Source: BOKV01 sp049289295 (GTDB taxonomy: Bacteria > Pseudomonadota > Alphaproteobacteria > Rhizobiales > Rhizobiaceae). From it: a stretch of DNA of 64,000 nt. The notes under the pieces were generated by a model. It searched no databases. It was not told where the DNA came from and saw nothing but the letters and a program-made list of their open reading frames with translations. Numbering within the stretch: position 1 is the stretch's first letter; every line of letters begins with the position of its first letter. A program made the translations under genes and the position numbers. Below, in pieces: positions 37,091-46,559 of this stretch. Where the stretch lies: the NCBI GenBank assembly GCA_049289295.1, contig JBATLL010000102.1:1-64000 (forward strand). The letters run 5' to 3'.

Positions 37091-38623
37091 TCAGTCCGGC
37101 AATTGCGCGCCGCCTGCTGCCGTTCGTTCGGCAATGAAGCGATCGACGCGCTGCGCTGCCTCGGCACAGCCGTCGGGCCTCTGAAACGACGCCAGTCGCG
37201 CCTGCCAGATATCGGTCGCGCGTTCTTCGGCTGTCCTGGATCCGTTGGCGGTCCACGCGCCATGGTTCGACAGATCAGCAACCAGTGGCTCGTAGAACGC
37301 GTCGCGATACCGGCTCATCGTATGGCTTGTCGAAAAGAAATGCCCGCCGGGAGCAACTTCCGCTATCGCATCAAATCCGATCGCCGCCTCGTCCTGTGGT
37401 GTGTCCAGCGCAAGCTCCGCGACGGTCTGCAGCGTCTCAACATCGAGAATGAATTTCTCGTAGCCGAAACTGAGCCCTCCCTCGAGCCACCCCGCCGAAT
37501 GGATGGTCACGGTCGCACCAGCAAGCACCGCGCCGAAAAGCGCGGTTACCGTCTCCTGCGCGCCCTGTGCATCCGCCACATTTGACGCCGAACCGGATGC
37601 TGAACGCCAGGGCATGCCGATATGGCGGGCGAGTTGTCCCGACCCCAGACACGCCTTGACATGTTCAGGCGTTCCAAAGGCAGGCGAACCGGACTTCATG
37701 TCGACATTCGAGGAAAATCCGCCATAGGCAACCGGAGCACCCGGTCTGGCGATCTGGGCAAGGGTGATCCCGGCAAGCGCCTCGGCATGCTGCAGCGTGA
37801 GCGCACCTGCCACCGTGATCGGCGCCATGGCGCCGGCAAGGCAGAATGGCGTGATGATGCTCATCTGGCCCATGCGCGCAAAGTCGATTATCCCCTGCGT
37901 CATCGGCTTGTCCAACTGGCGCGGCGAATTGGAGTTGATCACGGTCGTGGCCCAGACCTGATCGCGGAATTCTCCATCCCCAATCCCGTGCGCCATGCGG
38001 ATCATTTCGAAGCTTTCCATCACCTGCTCGCGACCGCGTGCATAGACAAAGAGCGGCTTGTCGCTGAGCGCGAGCTGTGCCCGCATCAACTGATAGTGCC
38101 GCAGATGGCCCGGCACGTCCTGTGGCTCTGCTGCAGGTCCCATCACATGTATCACGTCGAAGGACTGCTGCAGCTTCAGCGTCTCTTCATAGTCGCGCAG
38201 ACTGCCCGCGCGCCTGCCGCGTATCCTGTCCGTCGCATTGGGGCAGCCGGAGCCTGCGATGAACAGCATCGCGCCAGGTTCAAAAACCTGCTCTCGCTCC
38301 GGGTTGGCAGCGCGCATGCGAATGGATCGCGGTGCACTTTCCAAAGCTGCGTTCACAATTTCGCGGCCCATGCGAACCATCATCGTTTCGTCGTCGACTA
38401 GCGCGCCGGCCTTCCTGAACAGTTCCCTGCCCTCTGGCAGGAGGACGCGCATTCCCAGTTCCTCAAGAACCCTCAGGGCAGTTTCATGCATCGAGGCGAC
38501 GGCATCATCCGAGAAGATTTTCTGCGGTTCGAAAGGAAGGCGCAGGTGACGATAGTCGGCGCGCTTGCTGCCGCTTTCCCTGACTCTGCTCCGCCCGCCT
38601 CTTCGCACTGCTTCCACGCGCAT
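37091..38623 (-). CDS. Trimethylamine methyltransferase MttB-family protein (non-pyrrolysine)
   Basis: A 510-residue TIM-barrel protein of the MttB superfamily. It lacks an in-frame amber codon, so it is not a pyrrolysine enzyme and belongs with the glycine betaine-type or uncharacterised members. Visible family features include FIAGSGCPNATDRIRGRRAGSL... and the glycine-rich VAYGGFSSNVDMKSGSPAFG. ATG 38623 is preferred over TTG 38638 because of GAGGG just upstream. No cognate corrinoid protein lies in the window. The position just upstream of soxBDAG suggests demethylation of a quaternary or tertiary amine leading to sarcosine, as inference. Confidence 0.8.
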   Translation of the reverse strand: MRVEAVRRGGRSRVRESGSKRADYRHLRLPFEPQKIFSDDAVASMHETALRVLEELGMRVLLPEGRELFRKAGALVDDETMMVRMGREIVNAALESAPRSIRMRAANPEREQVFEPGAMLFIAGSGCPNATDRIRGRRAGSLRDYEETLKLQQSFDVIHVMGPAAEPQDVPGHLRHYQLMRAQLALSDKPLFVYARGREQVMESFEMIRMAHGIGDGEFRDQVWATTVINSNSPRQLDKPMTQGIIDFARMGQMSIITPFCLAGAMAPITVAGALTLQHAEALAGITLAQIARPGAPVAYGGFSSNVDMKSGSPAFGTPEHVKACLGSGQLARHIGMPWRSASGSASNVADAQGAQETVTALFGAVLAGATVTIHSAGWLEGGLSFGYEKFILDVETLQTVAELALDTPQDEAAIGFDAIAEVAPGGHFFSTSHTMSRYRDAFYEPLVADLSNHGAWTANGSRTAEERATDIWQARLASFQRPDGCAEAAQRVDRFIAERTAAGGAQLPD

Positions 38624-38825
38624 TTCTCCCTCAGCCAATTCACTTCACGATCCTGACGCTGCTATAGGTACATGACATTTCAGGGAACGCCAGTCGCTTG
38701 TGGCGCGCGCGAAAAGAGCAATCGGTTCGATGCGTCACGATCACAATGCAAATGACGGGAACGGACAACCACGCCGCACTATCGGGCGATACAGTGCGGA
38801 CCGGAATACTGGAGGGATCGCAAGG

Positions 38826-39803
38826 ATGCTCATCGACTGCCTGCAATATGCGAACTGGTCACCGGGCATATTTCGCCAGATGCGCGAGGGCGGCGTACAT
38901 GGTGTGCATGTCACGATCGCCTATCACGAGAACTTCCGCGAAACCGTTCTCAACATCGAACGCTGGAACCGCTGGTTCGAGCAGTTTCCCGACCTGATCT
39001 TTCATGGCCGCACGGGTGACGATGTCCGCCTGGCAAAGAGCACGAACCGCACGGCTATCTTCTTCGGCTTCCAGAACCCCTCGCCCATCGAGGATGATAT
39101 CGGCCTTGTTGAAATCTGCCACACGCTCGGCGCGCGGTTCATGCAACTGACCTACAACAACCAGTCCTTGCTGGCCTGCGGCTGTTACGAGGCCGAGGAC
39201 AGTGGCGTGACCCGTTTCGGCAAACAGGTAATCGCGGAAATGAACCGCGTTGGCCTCGTCATCGACATGAGCCACTCCGCCGAACGCTCGACCCTGGAGG
39301 CGATTGATTTGTCGTCACGCCCGATCGCCATCACGCACGCCAATCCTCATTGGTGGCATGCAGCACTTCGCAACAAGTCCGATGCGGTCATTCGCGCGCT
39401 GGTCAAGCGCGGTGGCATGTTCGGCTTTTCGATCTATCCCCATCACCTCAAGGATGGATCAGACTGTACGCTCGACTCCTTCTGCCAGATGATTGGCGAA
39501 GCCGCCTCGCATTATGGTGTGGAACATCTGGGTATCGGTTCCGATCTCTGCCAGGACCAGCCCGACTCCATCGTTACCTGGATGCGCAATGGCAGATGGT
39601 CAAAGGAAACGGATTTCGGTGAAGGGTCAGCATCAGCACCCGGTTTCCCGCCACAACCCGGCTGGTTCCGCGACAATCGCGATTTCGCCAACATCGCCGC
39701 AGGACTGGCCAAGGTCGGCTTCAGCGAGGCCGAAACCAGCGCACTCATGGGCGGCAACTGGCTGCGCTTCTTCGATCAATCCTTTGGCGGACAGGGCACA
39801 TGA
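38826..39803 (+). CDS. Membrane dipeptidase-like protein (peptidase M19), variant metal site
   Basis: A 325-residue protein of the renal dipeptidase family. The distal motifs are kept: VIDMSHS (metal histidine) and AITHANPHWW, and a GIGSDLCQ segment near the C-terminus. The N-terminal metal motif, normally D-G-H-x-D, reads DCLQY (residues 4-8), and the bridging glutamate region reads FGFQNP, so one metal site seems lost or changed. GGAGGG nine bases upstream fixes the start at 38826. It overlaps the next gene by 4 bases and diverges from the MttB gene. Dipeptidase-like genes accompany betaine and sarcosine catabolism in other bacteria, from memory. Confidence 0.72.
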   Translation: MLIDCLQYANWSPGIFRQMREGGVHGVHVTIAYHENFRETVLNIERWNRWFEQFPDLIFHGRTGDDVRLAKSTNRTAIFFGFQNPSPIEDDIGLVEICHTLGARFMQLTYNNQSLLACGCYEAEDSGVTRFGKQVIAEMNRVGLVIDMSHSAERSTLEAIDLSSRPIAITHANPHWWHAALRNKSDAVIRALVKRGGMFGFSIYPHHLKDGSDCTLDSFCQMIGEAASHYGVEHLGIGSDLCQDQPDSIVTWMRNGRWSKETDFGEGSASAPGFPPQPGWFRDNRDFANIAAGLAKVGFSEAETSALMGGNWLRFFDQSFGGQGT

Positions 39804-41509
39804 GCGACGCCATCACAGACCCAGAACCCGACACACCCGTCTCGCTGCGCGCTCCGCAAATGGTGATGCGCCTTGATCGCATGGGCTCGGCTTTTGCAAC
39901 GCGGCTGAGTTTCATGCGGGTGCTGCTGCGCCGGATCAAAAACGAAGCCTGGCGCTTCGAGCGCCGCCTGTTTGACATAGACGCACGCGGCGTCGGCACA
40001 GCCCTTTACACACTGCATGGCCCGCAGCAAAGCTATACGCTTGTCGCATTCGGCCATGACCTGCCCGCACACATGCGCTCCGACAGGGTTATCGCAACCG
40101 CCTGGGACGCGACTTTCACCCTGTTTGATGGCATTCCCGAAACGGCAGATATTGAAAGGCTGCGCGCCAACATTCCGCTGCAGGAAGCTGGCCGGGTACT
40201 GGCGAGCGAACTTTCGGTTTCGCGGGCCAACCGATCCGTGCGCCTTTTCGACCATGTCGTTTCCAGCCTTGCTGCCGGACGCCAGCCAGATACCACCATG
40301 GTGCGCGATGTCGGTTACCTGATGCGCACAACTGCCGTCTACGGATCAGGCAAGCTTGGCGCGGCCGACCGGGCGACCCTCGTCGACCGGCCAGAATTCC
40401 AGGCACCCTTCCAGGTCGAGATGATGTCAGTCTGGCTGACACGGGCATTCATCCTTGATCTGGTCGAACACATGGCAAGCCTGCAGGCACCAGGCACGGC
40501 AGTGAAACTCGACCCGCAACTGCGCCGCAGCTTTGGCGTTGGAAACTCGACGGGCCTCGGCATGGCACCGTTCCTGGTCAACCATCCGCTGCTGCTCAAC
40601 AACTGGATACTGGCGCGTGAGACAGCACTTGCCCGGGTACGCTCGCTCGAAGGTGCGACGGCAGCAGAAATCTCCGCTTTCGCCAGCCTGCTGGCGCGCG
40701 CCCTTGCTTCAGCGAAATTGTGGAAGGTCGAAGACGCCGGCTACCAGCAACGCATCATGCGCCTGCAATCGGACCTCACCCGGCTGATCGGCGAATATGA
40801 TACGCTCATCAGCCAGTCACGCAGGCCATGGGATAGCGTTCATCGCTGGGCGGAGGCAAATCTCGCGCTTGATGCACAGGAGCAGGTCGTAGCGCTTCTC
40901 ATCGAAAGTCATGGCACTCTCGTCGATGACCTCGCCCGCACAATGGCAGCATCGGAAGACGAGGTATTCCGCATCGACGGTTCCATTTCCGTGTTGCGAA
41001 TGGCGGACATTCTCACGGATGTTTATGCCGATGGCCTGGCGACGGACTGGCACCAGCCGCAGTCTGACGCGCGCATCTGGTACTATTCTCTGGAAAAGCT
41101 GGAACCGCGCCTTGGCGAGCGGCACGAGGAACCGCTGGAGCCCTATGAACAGCCCCTGGCACCACAACGCGATGCCGCGCGCATGTATCATGATATCTGC
41201 AAATGGGACCCGAAGGATACGCTGGCAGCCTTCCTCCTCGCCCATCCCCAACATCGGCACATGGCGCGCCGGGCCCAGATTGCAGCGACTAATCCCTATT
41301 GCGAAATCAGGGATAACACGATCGCACAGCACATGCTTCCCATTGACCTGCTGCGTTGCAAGCTTGCCTTTTTCGGGGCTGCCCATTTCGATCCACGTTC
41401 GGATCGCTGGATCCGTATCAACATGTTCCAGCATGCGCCCTTCCCCCACGAACTGGGTGATGGCGATGTCGAAGCGGACAACTGGGCCTATCCCGGGAGC
41501 AGCGCGTGA
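39800..41509 (+). CDS. Uncharacterised conserved protein (569 residues)
   Basis: I do not recognise a domain in this 569-residue protein. It has no signal peptide or membrane segments, is rich in helix-forming residues, Arg and Leu, and has recognisable blocks: an N-terminal MVMRLDRMGSAFATRLSFMRVLLRR, a middle FGVGNSTGLGMAPFLVNHPLLLN and a C-terminal CKLAFFGAAHFDPRSDRWIRINMFQHAPFPHE. The GNSTGLGMAPF stretch looks like a ligand-binding loop. It is coupled at both ends (ATGA with the dipeptidase-like gene and a 1-base TGATG overlap with the next gene), so it acts with them. A cytoplasmic role in amine metabolism is inferred only from context. Confidence 0.75.
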   Translation: MSDAITDPEPDTPVSLRAPQMVMRLDRMGSAFATRLSFMRVLLRRIKNEAWRFERRLFDIDARGVGTALYTLHGPQQSYTLVAFGHDLPAHMRSDRVIATAWDATFTLFDGIPETADIERLRANIPLQEAGRVLASELSVSRANRSVRLFDHVVSSLAAGRQPDTTMVRDVGYLMRTTAVYGSGKLGAADRATLVDRPEFQAPFQVEMMSVWLTRAFILDLVEHMASLQAPGTAVKLDPQLRRSFGVGNSTGLGMAPFLVNHPLLLNNWILARETALARVRSLEGATAAEISAFASLLARALASAKLWKVEDAGYQQRIMRLQSDLTRLIGEYDTLISQSRRPWDSVHRWAEANLALDAQEQVVALLIESHGTLVDDLARTMAASEDEVFRIDGSISVLRMADILTDVYADGLATDWHQPQSDARIWYYSLEKLEPRLGERHEEPLEPYEQPLAPQRDAARMYHDICKWDPKDTLAAFLLAHPQHRHMARRAQIAATNPYCEIRDNTIAQHMLPIDLLRCKLAFFGAAHFDPRSDRWIRINMFQHAPFPHELGDGDVEADNWAYPGSSA

Positions 41510-42174
41510 TGTTGAGCGTGTCCTTCAACGAAATCGATGCACTGGTAAAGCGCGCGGCACGCGGTGCGGGTTTTCCATGGGGTGTGGCCGAAGAAGCGGG
41601 AAAGGCCGCGAGTTGGCTCTGCCAGCATGGGCTTGATGGAACACAGCTTCTTGCAGATGCGCTTGAAAGCCATGCTCGCGACGGCGCCAGCCTGACCGCA
41701 CCCAGCGCGCTGGATGGCATCTGGACGGCTGCAAGCGGAAATCTCTGCCCGCTTATGACAGGTTGCACCCTGGCAGATTGCGCCAGGCTCATCGAAGGTC
41801 GAAACACCATTCAGATGGGCAGGATTTCGTATCCTGCGATCATCGCCTCTTTTGCGAGCGCCATTTCTGCAGCCACAGGAAAGCCGGTGGTTCTCGCCTG
41901 GGGTAATGCCAGCATGATTGTTGATGCTGCAACCGGCATCGCGGATGCCAGCGGGTCGGACCTTGTTTCGCCCCTGGCCGAAAGCATGGAACTGACCCTG
42001 GCTCCAGCCGCCGCCGCGAAAGCGTCCAGACCAACAGAACGGTTACCCAGATCAGCCATGGTCAACCCGCAGATCTGGTCGCGACTGAACCAGCTTGCCG
42101 AGCGCACCTTTGCGCCGGACACGGAAGCCTCGCGCGTCAAGGGTGCCGGAGCCGGTCTAAACGACAATGACTGA
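41509..42174 (+). CDS. Uncharacterised protein, possibly DUF3726 type
   Basis: A 221-residue protein with no signal peptide. The start MLSVSFNEIDALVKRAARGAGFPWGVAEEAGKAA and the length recall the DUF3726 family, but I cannot confirm this. The C-terminal half contains KPVVLAWGNASMIVD and LVSPLAES. It begins at the stop codon of the 569-residue gene (TGATG; GTG 41506 is an alternative start) and ends seven bases before the stop of the convergent HlyD-type gene. Function unknown. Confidence 0.72.
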   Translation: MLSVSFNEIDALVKRAARGAGFPWGVAEEAGKAASWLCQHGLDGTQLLADALESHARDGASLTAPSALDGIWTAASGNLCPLMTGCTLADCARLIEGRNTIQMGRISYPAIIASFASAISAATGKPVVLAWGNASMIVDAATGIADASGSDLVSPLAESMELTLAPAAAAKASRPTERLPRSAMVNPQIWSRLNQLAERTFAPDTEASRVKGAGAGLNDND

Positions 42175-42180
42175 GAGCGG

Positions 42181-43392
42181 TCAACCCGCTTCGGCTGACG
42201 GTTCCACCAGCGTTCCGTCCGCCACTGTATCGGACGGGTAGACAATCACGCTGTCGCCTTCGCCAAGGCCGGACAGAACCTCACCTGTTTCGCCGTTCAG
42301 GTGCCCTATCTCCAGAATGCGCAGCTTCGCCCGCTCATCTTCGATGACAAATACTGCCCAGTCGCTTCCCTGACGGAAAAGCGCGGAAACCGGAACCTGC
42401 AATACTTTCTCGCCGCGCCAGGTTTCAAGGCCGACCCGCACCCGGAACCCGTGTCCCAGTTCTGATACCGAGCCATCAGGATCGAGATAGACATTGACCC
42501 GCTGCTCTTCGATACCCAACGCCGAAACCTTGGTGAAGGCGACCGGATCGACGCGGCGAACCGTCGCCGCAATGTCATTGCCCGACCCGCCACCAGACAG
42601 GCTCGCTTTCGTTCCGGGGCTGATGGAAACGGCATCGGAAGACAGCAGGTCTGCCACGATTTCCAGCCGGGACGGATCGCCTATTTCCGCCAGTGGCGCG
42701 CCTGCCTGCACGACCTGCTCGCTTTTGACCGAAAGGTTGAGGACAACTCCGTTTATTGGAGCCGTCACCTCGACGCAGCAATTCTCGCTTGGTTCGTTGA
42801 TCGCCCGGTCTCCGGGCTGCATCAGGCGAGCCCTTGCACTCGCCAGTTCAGCCTTGCGCAGGGCAAGCGCTGCGTCCCCGCTCTTGACCCTTGCTTCCTT
42901 CAGCAGCACATCGGTGCGCGCGCGATCAAGGTTCGACTGCGAGATAGTCCGACTTTCGGCAAGGCTCTCCGCACGCTTCAGATCGGCTTTCGACAGTTCC
43001 AGTTCCGACCTCGCCTGCAACAGTTCAGCTTCCGCCACGCCAACGGCAGCCGCGGCACCCTCCATCTGCGCCCTCGCCTCCGCGAGGCTCCTTTCATCCA
43101 TGAAGGCAGGTTGAAGCGGGTTGATGCGTGCAACCACCGTCTTGCCGTCACTGACGGGATCCCCCACTTCCAGCAGCGACCGATCGACATTGCCTGCGAC
43201 CGGCGAGGATACGCGGTAGATTTCACGCACCTGGGACATGCCGTCTTCGAAAATCGTCACCGCCATCGGCGCAACGGTAACAGTGGCGACATCGACAGAA
43301 AGCGGCTTCTCGCTCATCGCCCACCACAGACTTCCTGCAAGCGCCAGGACAAGAGCCAGGCCGGTGGTGATTTTCGCAACTTTGCCACGCAT
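42181..43392 (-). CDS. HlyD/RND-type periplasmic adaptor of an ABC exporter
   Basis: A 403-residue membrane fusion protein. An N-terminal anchor helix (ITTGLALVLALAGSLWWAM) is followed by a barrel-sandwich half (VSSPVAGNVDRSLLEVGDPVSDG), a coiled-coil hairpin of about 110 residues (residues ~100-200, heptads rich in A, L, E, R) and the second half (VTAPINGVVLNLSVKSEQVVQAGAPLAEIGD). It links an inner-membrane ABC exporter with the outer layers of the envelope. It is 3 bases downstream of the FtsX-type permease gene. Substrate unknown. Confidence 0.85.
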   Translation of the reverse strand: MRGKVAKITTGLALVLALAGSLWWAMSEKPLSVDVATVTVAPMAVTIFEDGMSQVREIYRVSSPVAGNVDRSLLEVGDPVSDGKTVVARINPLQPAFMDERSLAEARAQMEGAAAAVGVAEAELLQARSELELSKADLKRAESLAESRTISQSNLDRARTDVLLKEARVKSGDAALALRKAELASARARLMQPGDRAINEPSENCCVEVTAPINGVVLNLSVKSEQVVQAGAPLAEIGDPSRLEIVADLLSSDAVSISPGTKASLSGGGSGNDIAATVRRVDPVAFTKVSALGIEEQRVNVYLDPDGSVSELGHGFRVRVGLETWRGEKVLQVPVSALFRQGSDWAVFVIEDERAKLRILEIGHLNGETGEVLSGLGEGDSVIVYPSDTVADGTLVEPSAEAG

Positions 43393-43395
43393 GGT

Positions 43396-45852
43396 TTACT
43401 CCCGGGTTTTAAGCACACGGATCAGATCAAGATTGGCTACGCGACGCGCGACCAGCAGTGCCGAAACGGCAGCAGCAGCCAGCACAATCAGCGACGAAAG
43501 GGCATAGGTTCGCGGTTCGATAACCAGCGGTATCGAGAACAGGTCGCTTGAAAAGCCTTCAACCATTGAAAGCGCGAAAGCAAAACCGATCAACCAGCCA
43601 AGCGGCTGTGCCAGGCCCACAATGACGCCCAGTTCCACAAGCAGCACAGAAGCTGCTTCCACGCGATTGAAACCCAGAACGCGAAGGCTTGCCAGTTCGC
43701 GCCCGCGTTCGGAAAGCTGGATACGGGCCGAATTGTAGACCACGCCGAACGCCACAATCATGGCGATTATCGCATAAACGGCCATCGACACATCGATGTT
43801 CTGCTCGATTGTCTCGCGGAACTTGTCACGCGAGAGGGTCTGCATGGCGATGGACCCGATCGCTGGCGTCGCCTTGATCGTGTCATAGAGGAACAGTGGG
43901 ATCACCGGAAAAGTGATGCCGGTCGCGCCTGCCTGCATGGGCCATCGCCCGCCCATGCCAGGGGGAGCCGATGCAATCGATTGTGAAAAATGTGCAAGCC
44001 TTCTCTCATCGATCTCAAGCCAGGCTCCACTCAGTCTGGGGCCATTTCCTGCCAGCCGATCCAGCGCGTCAATATTCATGTTGGCTGCAAGACCAACATA
44101 GGTCCTGACAGTGCCAGCCACCGGCACCCGTTCGATGCGATGGCCGGATTCGATCAGTTCCACTTCAACCGTCATTCCCCGCTGCAGACGCAACTGGTGC
44201 GCCAGCCTGTCGGATAGGAGTAGCCCCTCACCCGGCATTGTCATTTGCCCGCCATCAGCGTCGAGCACGCGCGACAGCCTTCCCCTGGTTTCGCGTCCTA
44301 TGATCGCAATGCGTTTTTCATGATGCTTGTTGCGCAGGATTACCGGCACGGAGCGAAATCCCTCAACGCTCAGCACACCCGGCAGACGGGCAACCTCGAA
44401 AAGCACGCTGGGTGGCTTGTCAGCCGAAAATGCCAGCCGGGCGTCGGCTCTTTCCGCCTTGAAGAAAACCGTGTCGATCATGGCCTCGATTGATTCACGC
44501 GTGAACAGCGATGTCACGAGCAGCGCCACTGCAAAGGCAACACCCAATGTTGTCAGTGCAGCGCGCAGCGGCCTGTGGCTGATCTGCCTGAATGCCATGA
44601 GGGTCAGTCGCGAGACGGGGATGGTTGGCAGGAAGGCAAATCGCCGGTAGCGTTGCGGTGCGGGCGGACGCATGGCAACCGCCGGCGGCAGTGTTACCAC
44701 GGCCCAGATCGCCTTTGCCGCTCCGGCAAGGGCGGCGCTGACGGTCACTGCGGCGGCGATGATGTAAAGATCAGCGCTTTGCTTGAAAATGAGGAACGGG
44801 AAAGAGAAGAACTGGCCATAGAGCCGCGTAAGCGCTTGCCCGGTCCAATTGCCGACCAAACTGCCAATCGCCATTCCGATCAGTGCAATGACGATCACGA
44901 ACTTCGTGTAGTGCAGCGCAACCGCTAAGGAGGAATAGCCGCAGGCCTTCAGCAAGCCGATCTGTTCGCGTTCCAGTGCAACAAGTCGCGACAGGATCAT
45001 GTTGACGAGGAAAGCGCTGACGAAGAGGAAAACCGGCGGCAACACACGCGCCATTGCGTAGAGCTGCGTCAATTCCCCATCGAGATAGGCATGCGACATC
45101 TGCTCGCTGCGCCCGTAGCTGCCACTGCCGCCATAAGGCTCCAGCACGGCATCGACTTCCTCCATCACGCGCCTGAGGTTTGCGCCTCGCATCAGCCGCA
45201 GCGCAATGTCGTTATAGGCATTGTCCATCCCGGCAATACCTGCAAGTGCAGCTTCGCCCATGTGAAACACGGCATAGCGCTTGTCGTCAGGCACCATGTC
45301 ACCGGGTCCAAGCGCATAGACAAACTCCGGCGAAAGCACGATGCCGGAAATTTCCAGTTCAAGCTTTCGTCCGCTCAGCGTTGCCCTGAACCGGTCGCCC
45401 GGATGAAACCCGTGCGCCTTGGCAAAGCGTTCATCAAGCGCCACCTCGTTTACCCGTCCAGGCACAGGCAGTCGTCCGCTGCGCAGGAACAGGCCGTTGA
45501 CGGCCGGATTGCCATTCGCAGGCAGGGATAGCGCCAGTCCGGTCGCAGGCACCGCCATGCCTTCAATGTCGAGGATCACCGGCTTGGCAATGCGCGCGGA
45601 AACCGCCATCACTCCATCAATTGCCGCAATCCTTGCGATTGTCTGGCCCGGTATGCGCACAGCCTGCACGAACACATTGGCAAACCGGTAACGGTCGTAA
45701 TAGGTGCGGCGCGTTTCATCCAGCGAACGGTACGCGCCAACAGCCAGGATGATTGTCATCACGCCACAGGCCAGGACCAGGGCAATGGCCAGCACCTGCG
45801 CCCAGAGCCGCAGCAGATCCCGCATCACCTTTCGATCCAGCACGCTCAGCAT
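43396..45852 (-). CDS. ABC exporter permease with two FtsX domains
   Basis: An 818-residue membrane protein. It has an N-terminal helix (VLAIALVLACGVMTIILAVGAY), a large periplasmic domain, three helices near residues 265-390, a second helix near residue 430, another extracytoplasmic domain, and a C-terminal FtsX block (VYAIIAMIVAFGVVYNSARIQLSERGRELASLRVLGF). This is the two-FtsX arrangement of YbbP/MacB-like mechanotransmission or lipid-handling systems. The start is placed at ATG 45852, one base inside the ATPase stop (TGATG); GTG 45855 is an alternative. Confidence 0.85.
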   Translation of the reverse strand: MLSVLDRKVMRDLLRLWAQVLAIALVLACGVMTIILAVGAYRSLDETRRTYYDRYRFANVFVQAVRIPGQTIARIAAIDGVMAVSARIAKPVILDIEGMAVPATGLALSLPANGNPAVNGLFLRSGRLPVPGRVNEVALDERFAKAHGFHPGDRFRATLSGRKLELEISGIVLSPEFVYALGPGDMVPDDKRYAVFHMGEAALAGIAGMDNAYNDIALRLMRGANLRRVMEEVDAVLEPYGGSGSYGRSEQMSHAYLDGELTQLYAMARVLPPVFLFVSAFLVNMILSRLVALEREQIGLLKACGYSSLAVALHYTKFVIVIALIGMAIGSLVGNWTGQALTRLYGQFFSFPFLIFKQSADLYIIAAAVTVSAALAGAAKAIWAVVTLPPAVAMRPPAPQRYRRFAFLPTIPVSRLTLMAFRQISHRPLRAALTTLGVAFAVALLVTSLFTRESIEAMIDTVFFKAERADARLAFSADKPPSVLFEVARLPGVLSVEGFRSVPVILRNKHHEKRIAIIGRETRGRLSRVLDADGGQMTMPGEGLLLSDRLAHQLRLQRGMTVEVELIESGHRIERVPVAGTVRTYVGLAANMNIDALDRLAGNGPRLSGAWLEIDERRLAHFSQSIASAPPGMGGRWPMQAGATGITFPVIPLFLYDTIKATPAIGSIAMQTLSRDKFRETIEQNIDVSMAVYAIIAMIVAFGVVYNSARIQLSERGRELASLRVLGFNRVEAASVLLVELGVIVGLAQPLGWLIGFAFALSMVEGFSSDLFSIPLVIEPRTYALSSLIVLAAAAVSALLVARRVANLDLIRVLKTRE

Positions 45853-46559
45853 CACCAGGAAATCTCCGATGCCTTGACCTGCTTGCGATTGCGCTCCTCG
45901 TGCGAAATCCGCCCATCATGGAAACTGAACACCCGGTGCGCCATCTTCTGGATGGCCGCATTGTGCGTGATGATCGCAGTCGTCGTGCCCAGTTCGGAAT
46001 TGATCCGCTGCAAGGCATCGAGCACCCGAATCCCGGTCTTTGAATCAAGCGCCCCGGTGGGCTCGTCGCACAGCAGGATTTCCGGCCGTTTGGCTATAGC
46101 GCGCGCAATCGCCACGCGCTGCTGTTCGCCGCCCGACATTTCCGCCGGGAAGTGATGCTGGCGATCTTCCAGCCCCACCATGGCCAGCGCTTCCTCCGGC
46201 TTCATGGGATCGCGCGAGATTTCCGTGACAAGGGCCACGTTTTCCCATGCACTCAGGCTTGGAATGAGATTGTAGAACTGGAAGACGAACCCCACATGAT
46301 CGCGCCGGAAGCGGGTAAGCTGGCGTTCGTTCATGTCGGACAGGACAGCGTCGCGGAACATCACCATGCCGCTGGTCGCCGTATCCAGGCCTCCAAGAAT
46401 ATTGAGCAAGGTGGACTTGCCGGAGCCCGATGGCCCCAGCAGCACCGTCATCTCTCCAGCCTGCAGGGCCATGTCCACGCCGCGCAGGGCATGGACCGTG
46501 ACCTTGTCCATCTGGTAGACCTTGGTGATGTTCTGCGCACGAAGAATAGCTTCGGACAT
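45852..46559 (-). CDS. ABC exporter ATPase, LolD/MacB type
   Basis: A 235-residue ATPase with Walker A GPSGSGKST, signature MSGGEQQRVAIARAI and Walker B ILLCDEPTGALDSKTG, typical of LolD/MacB/FtsE-type exporters. The segment FVFQFYNLIPSLSAWENVAL is usual for them. The start at 46559 is chosen from similarity and a plausible ribosome site; the frame to 46640 adds 27 unaligned residues. The gene diverges from the ArsR regulator of the sulfur cluster with 158 bases between, so the regulator might also act here. Confidence 0.88.
   Translation of the reverse strand: MSEAILRAQNITKVYQMDKVTVHALRGVDMALQAGEMTVLLGPSGSGKSTLLNILGGLDTATSGMVMFRDAVLSDMNERQLTRFRRDHVGFVFQFYNLIPSLSAWENVALVTEISRDPMKPEEALAMVGLEDRQHHFPAEMSGGEQQRVAIARAIAKRPEILLCDEPTGALDSKTGIRVLDALQRINSELGTTTAIITHNAAIQKMAHRVFSFHDGRISHEERNRKQVKASEISW

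Noticed and set aside
37091..38623. Pyrrolysine-containing trimethylamine methyltransferase
   Set aside because: The reading frame is uninterrupted, with no internal TAG, and no pyl genes are present.
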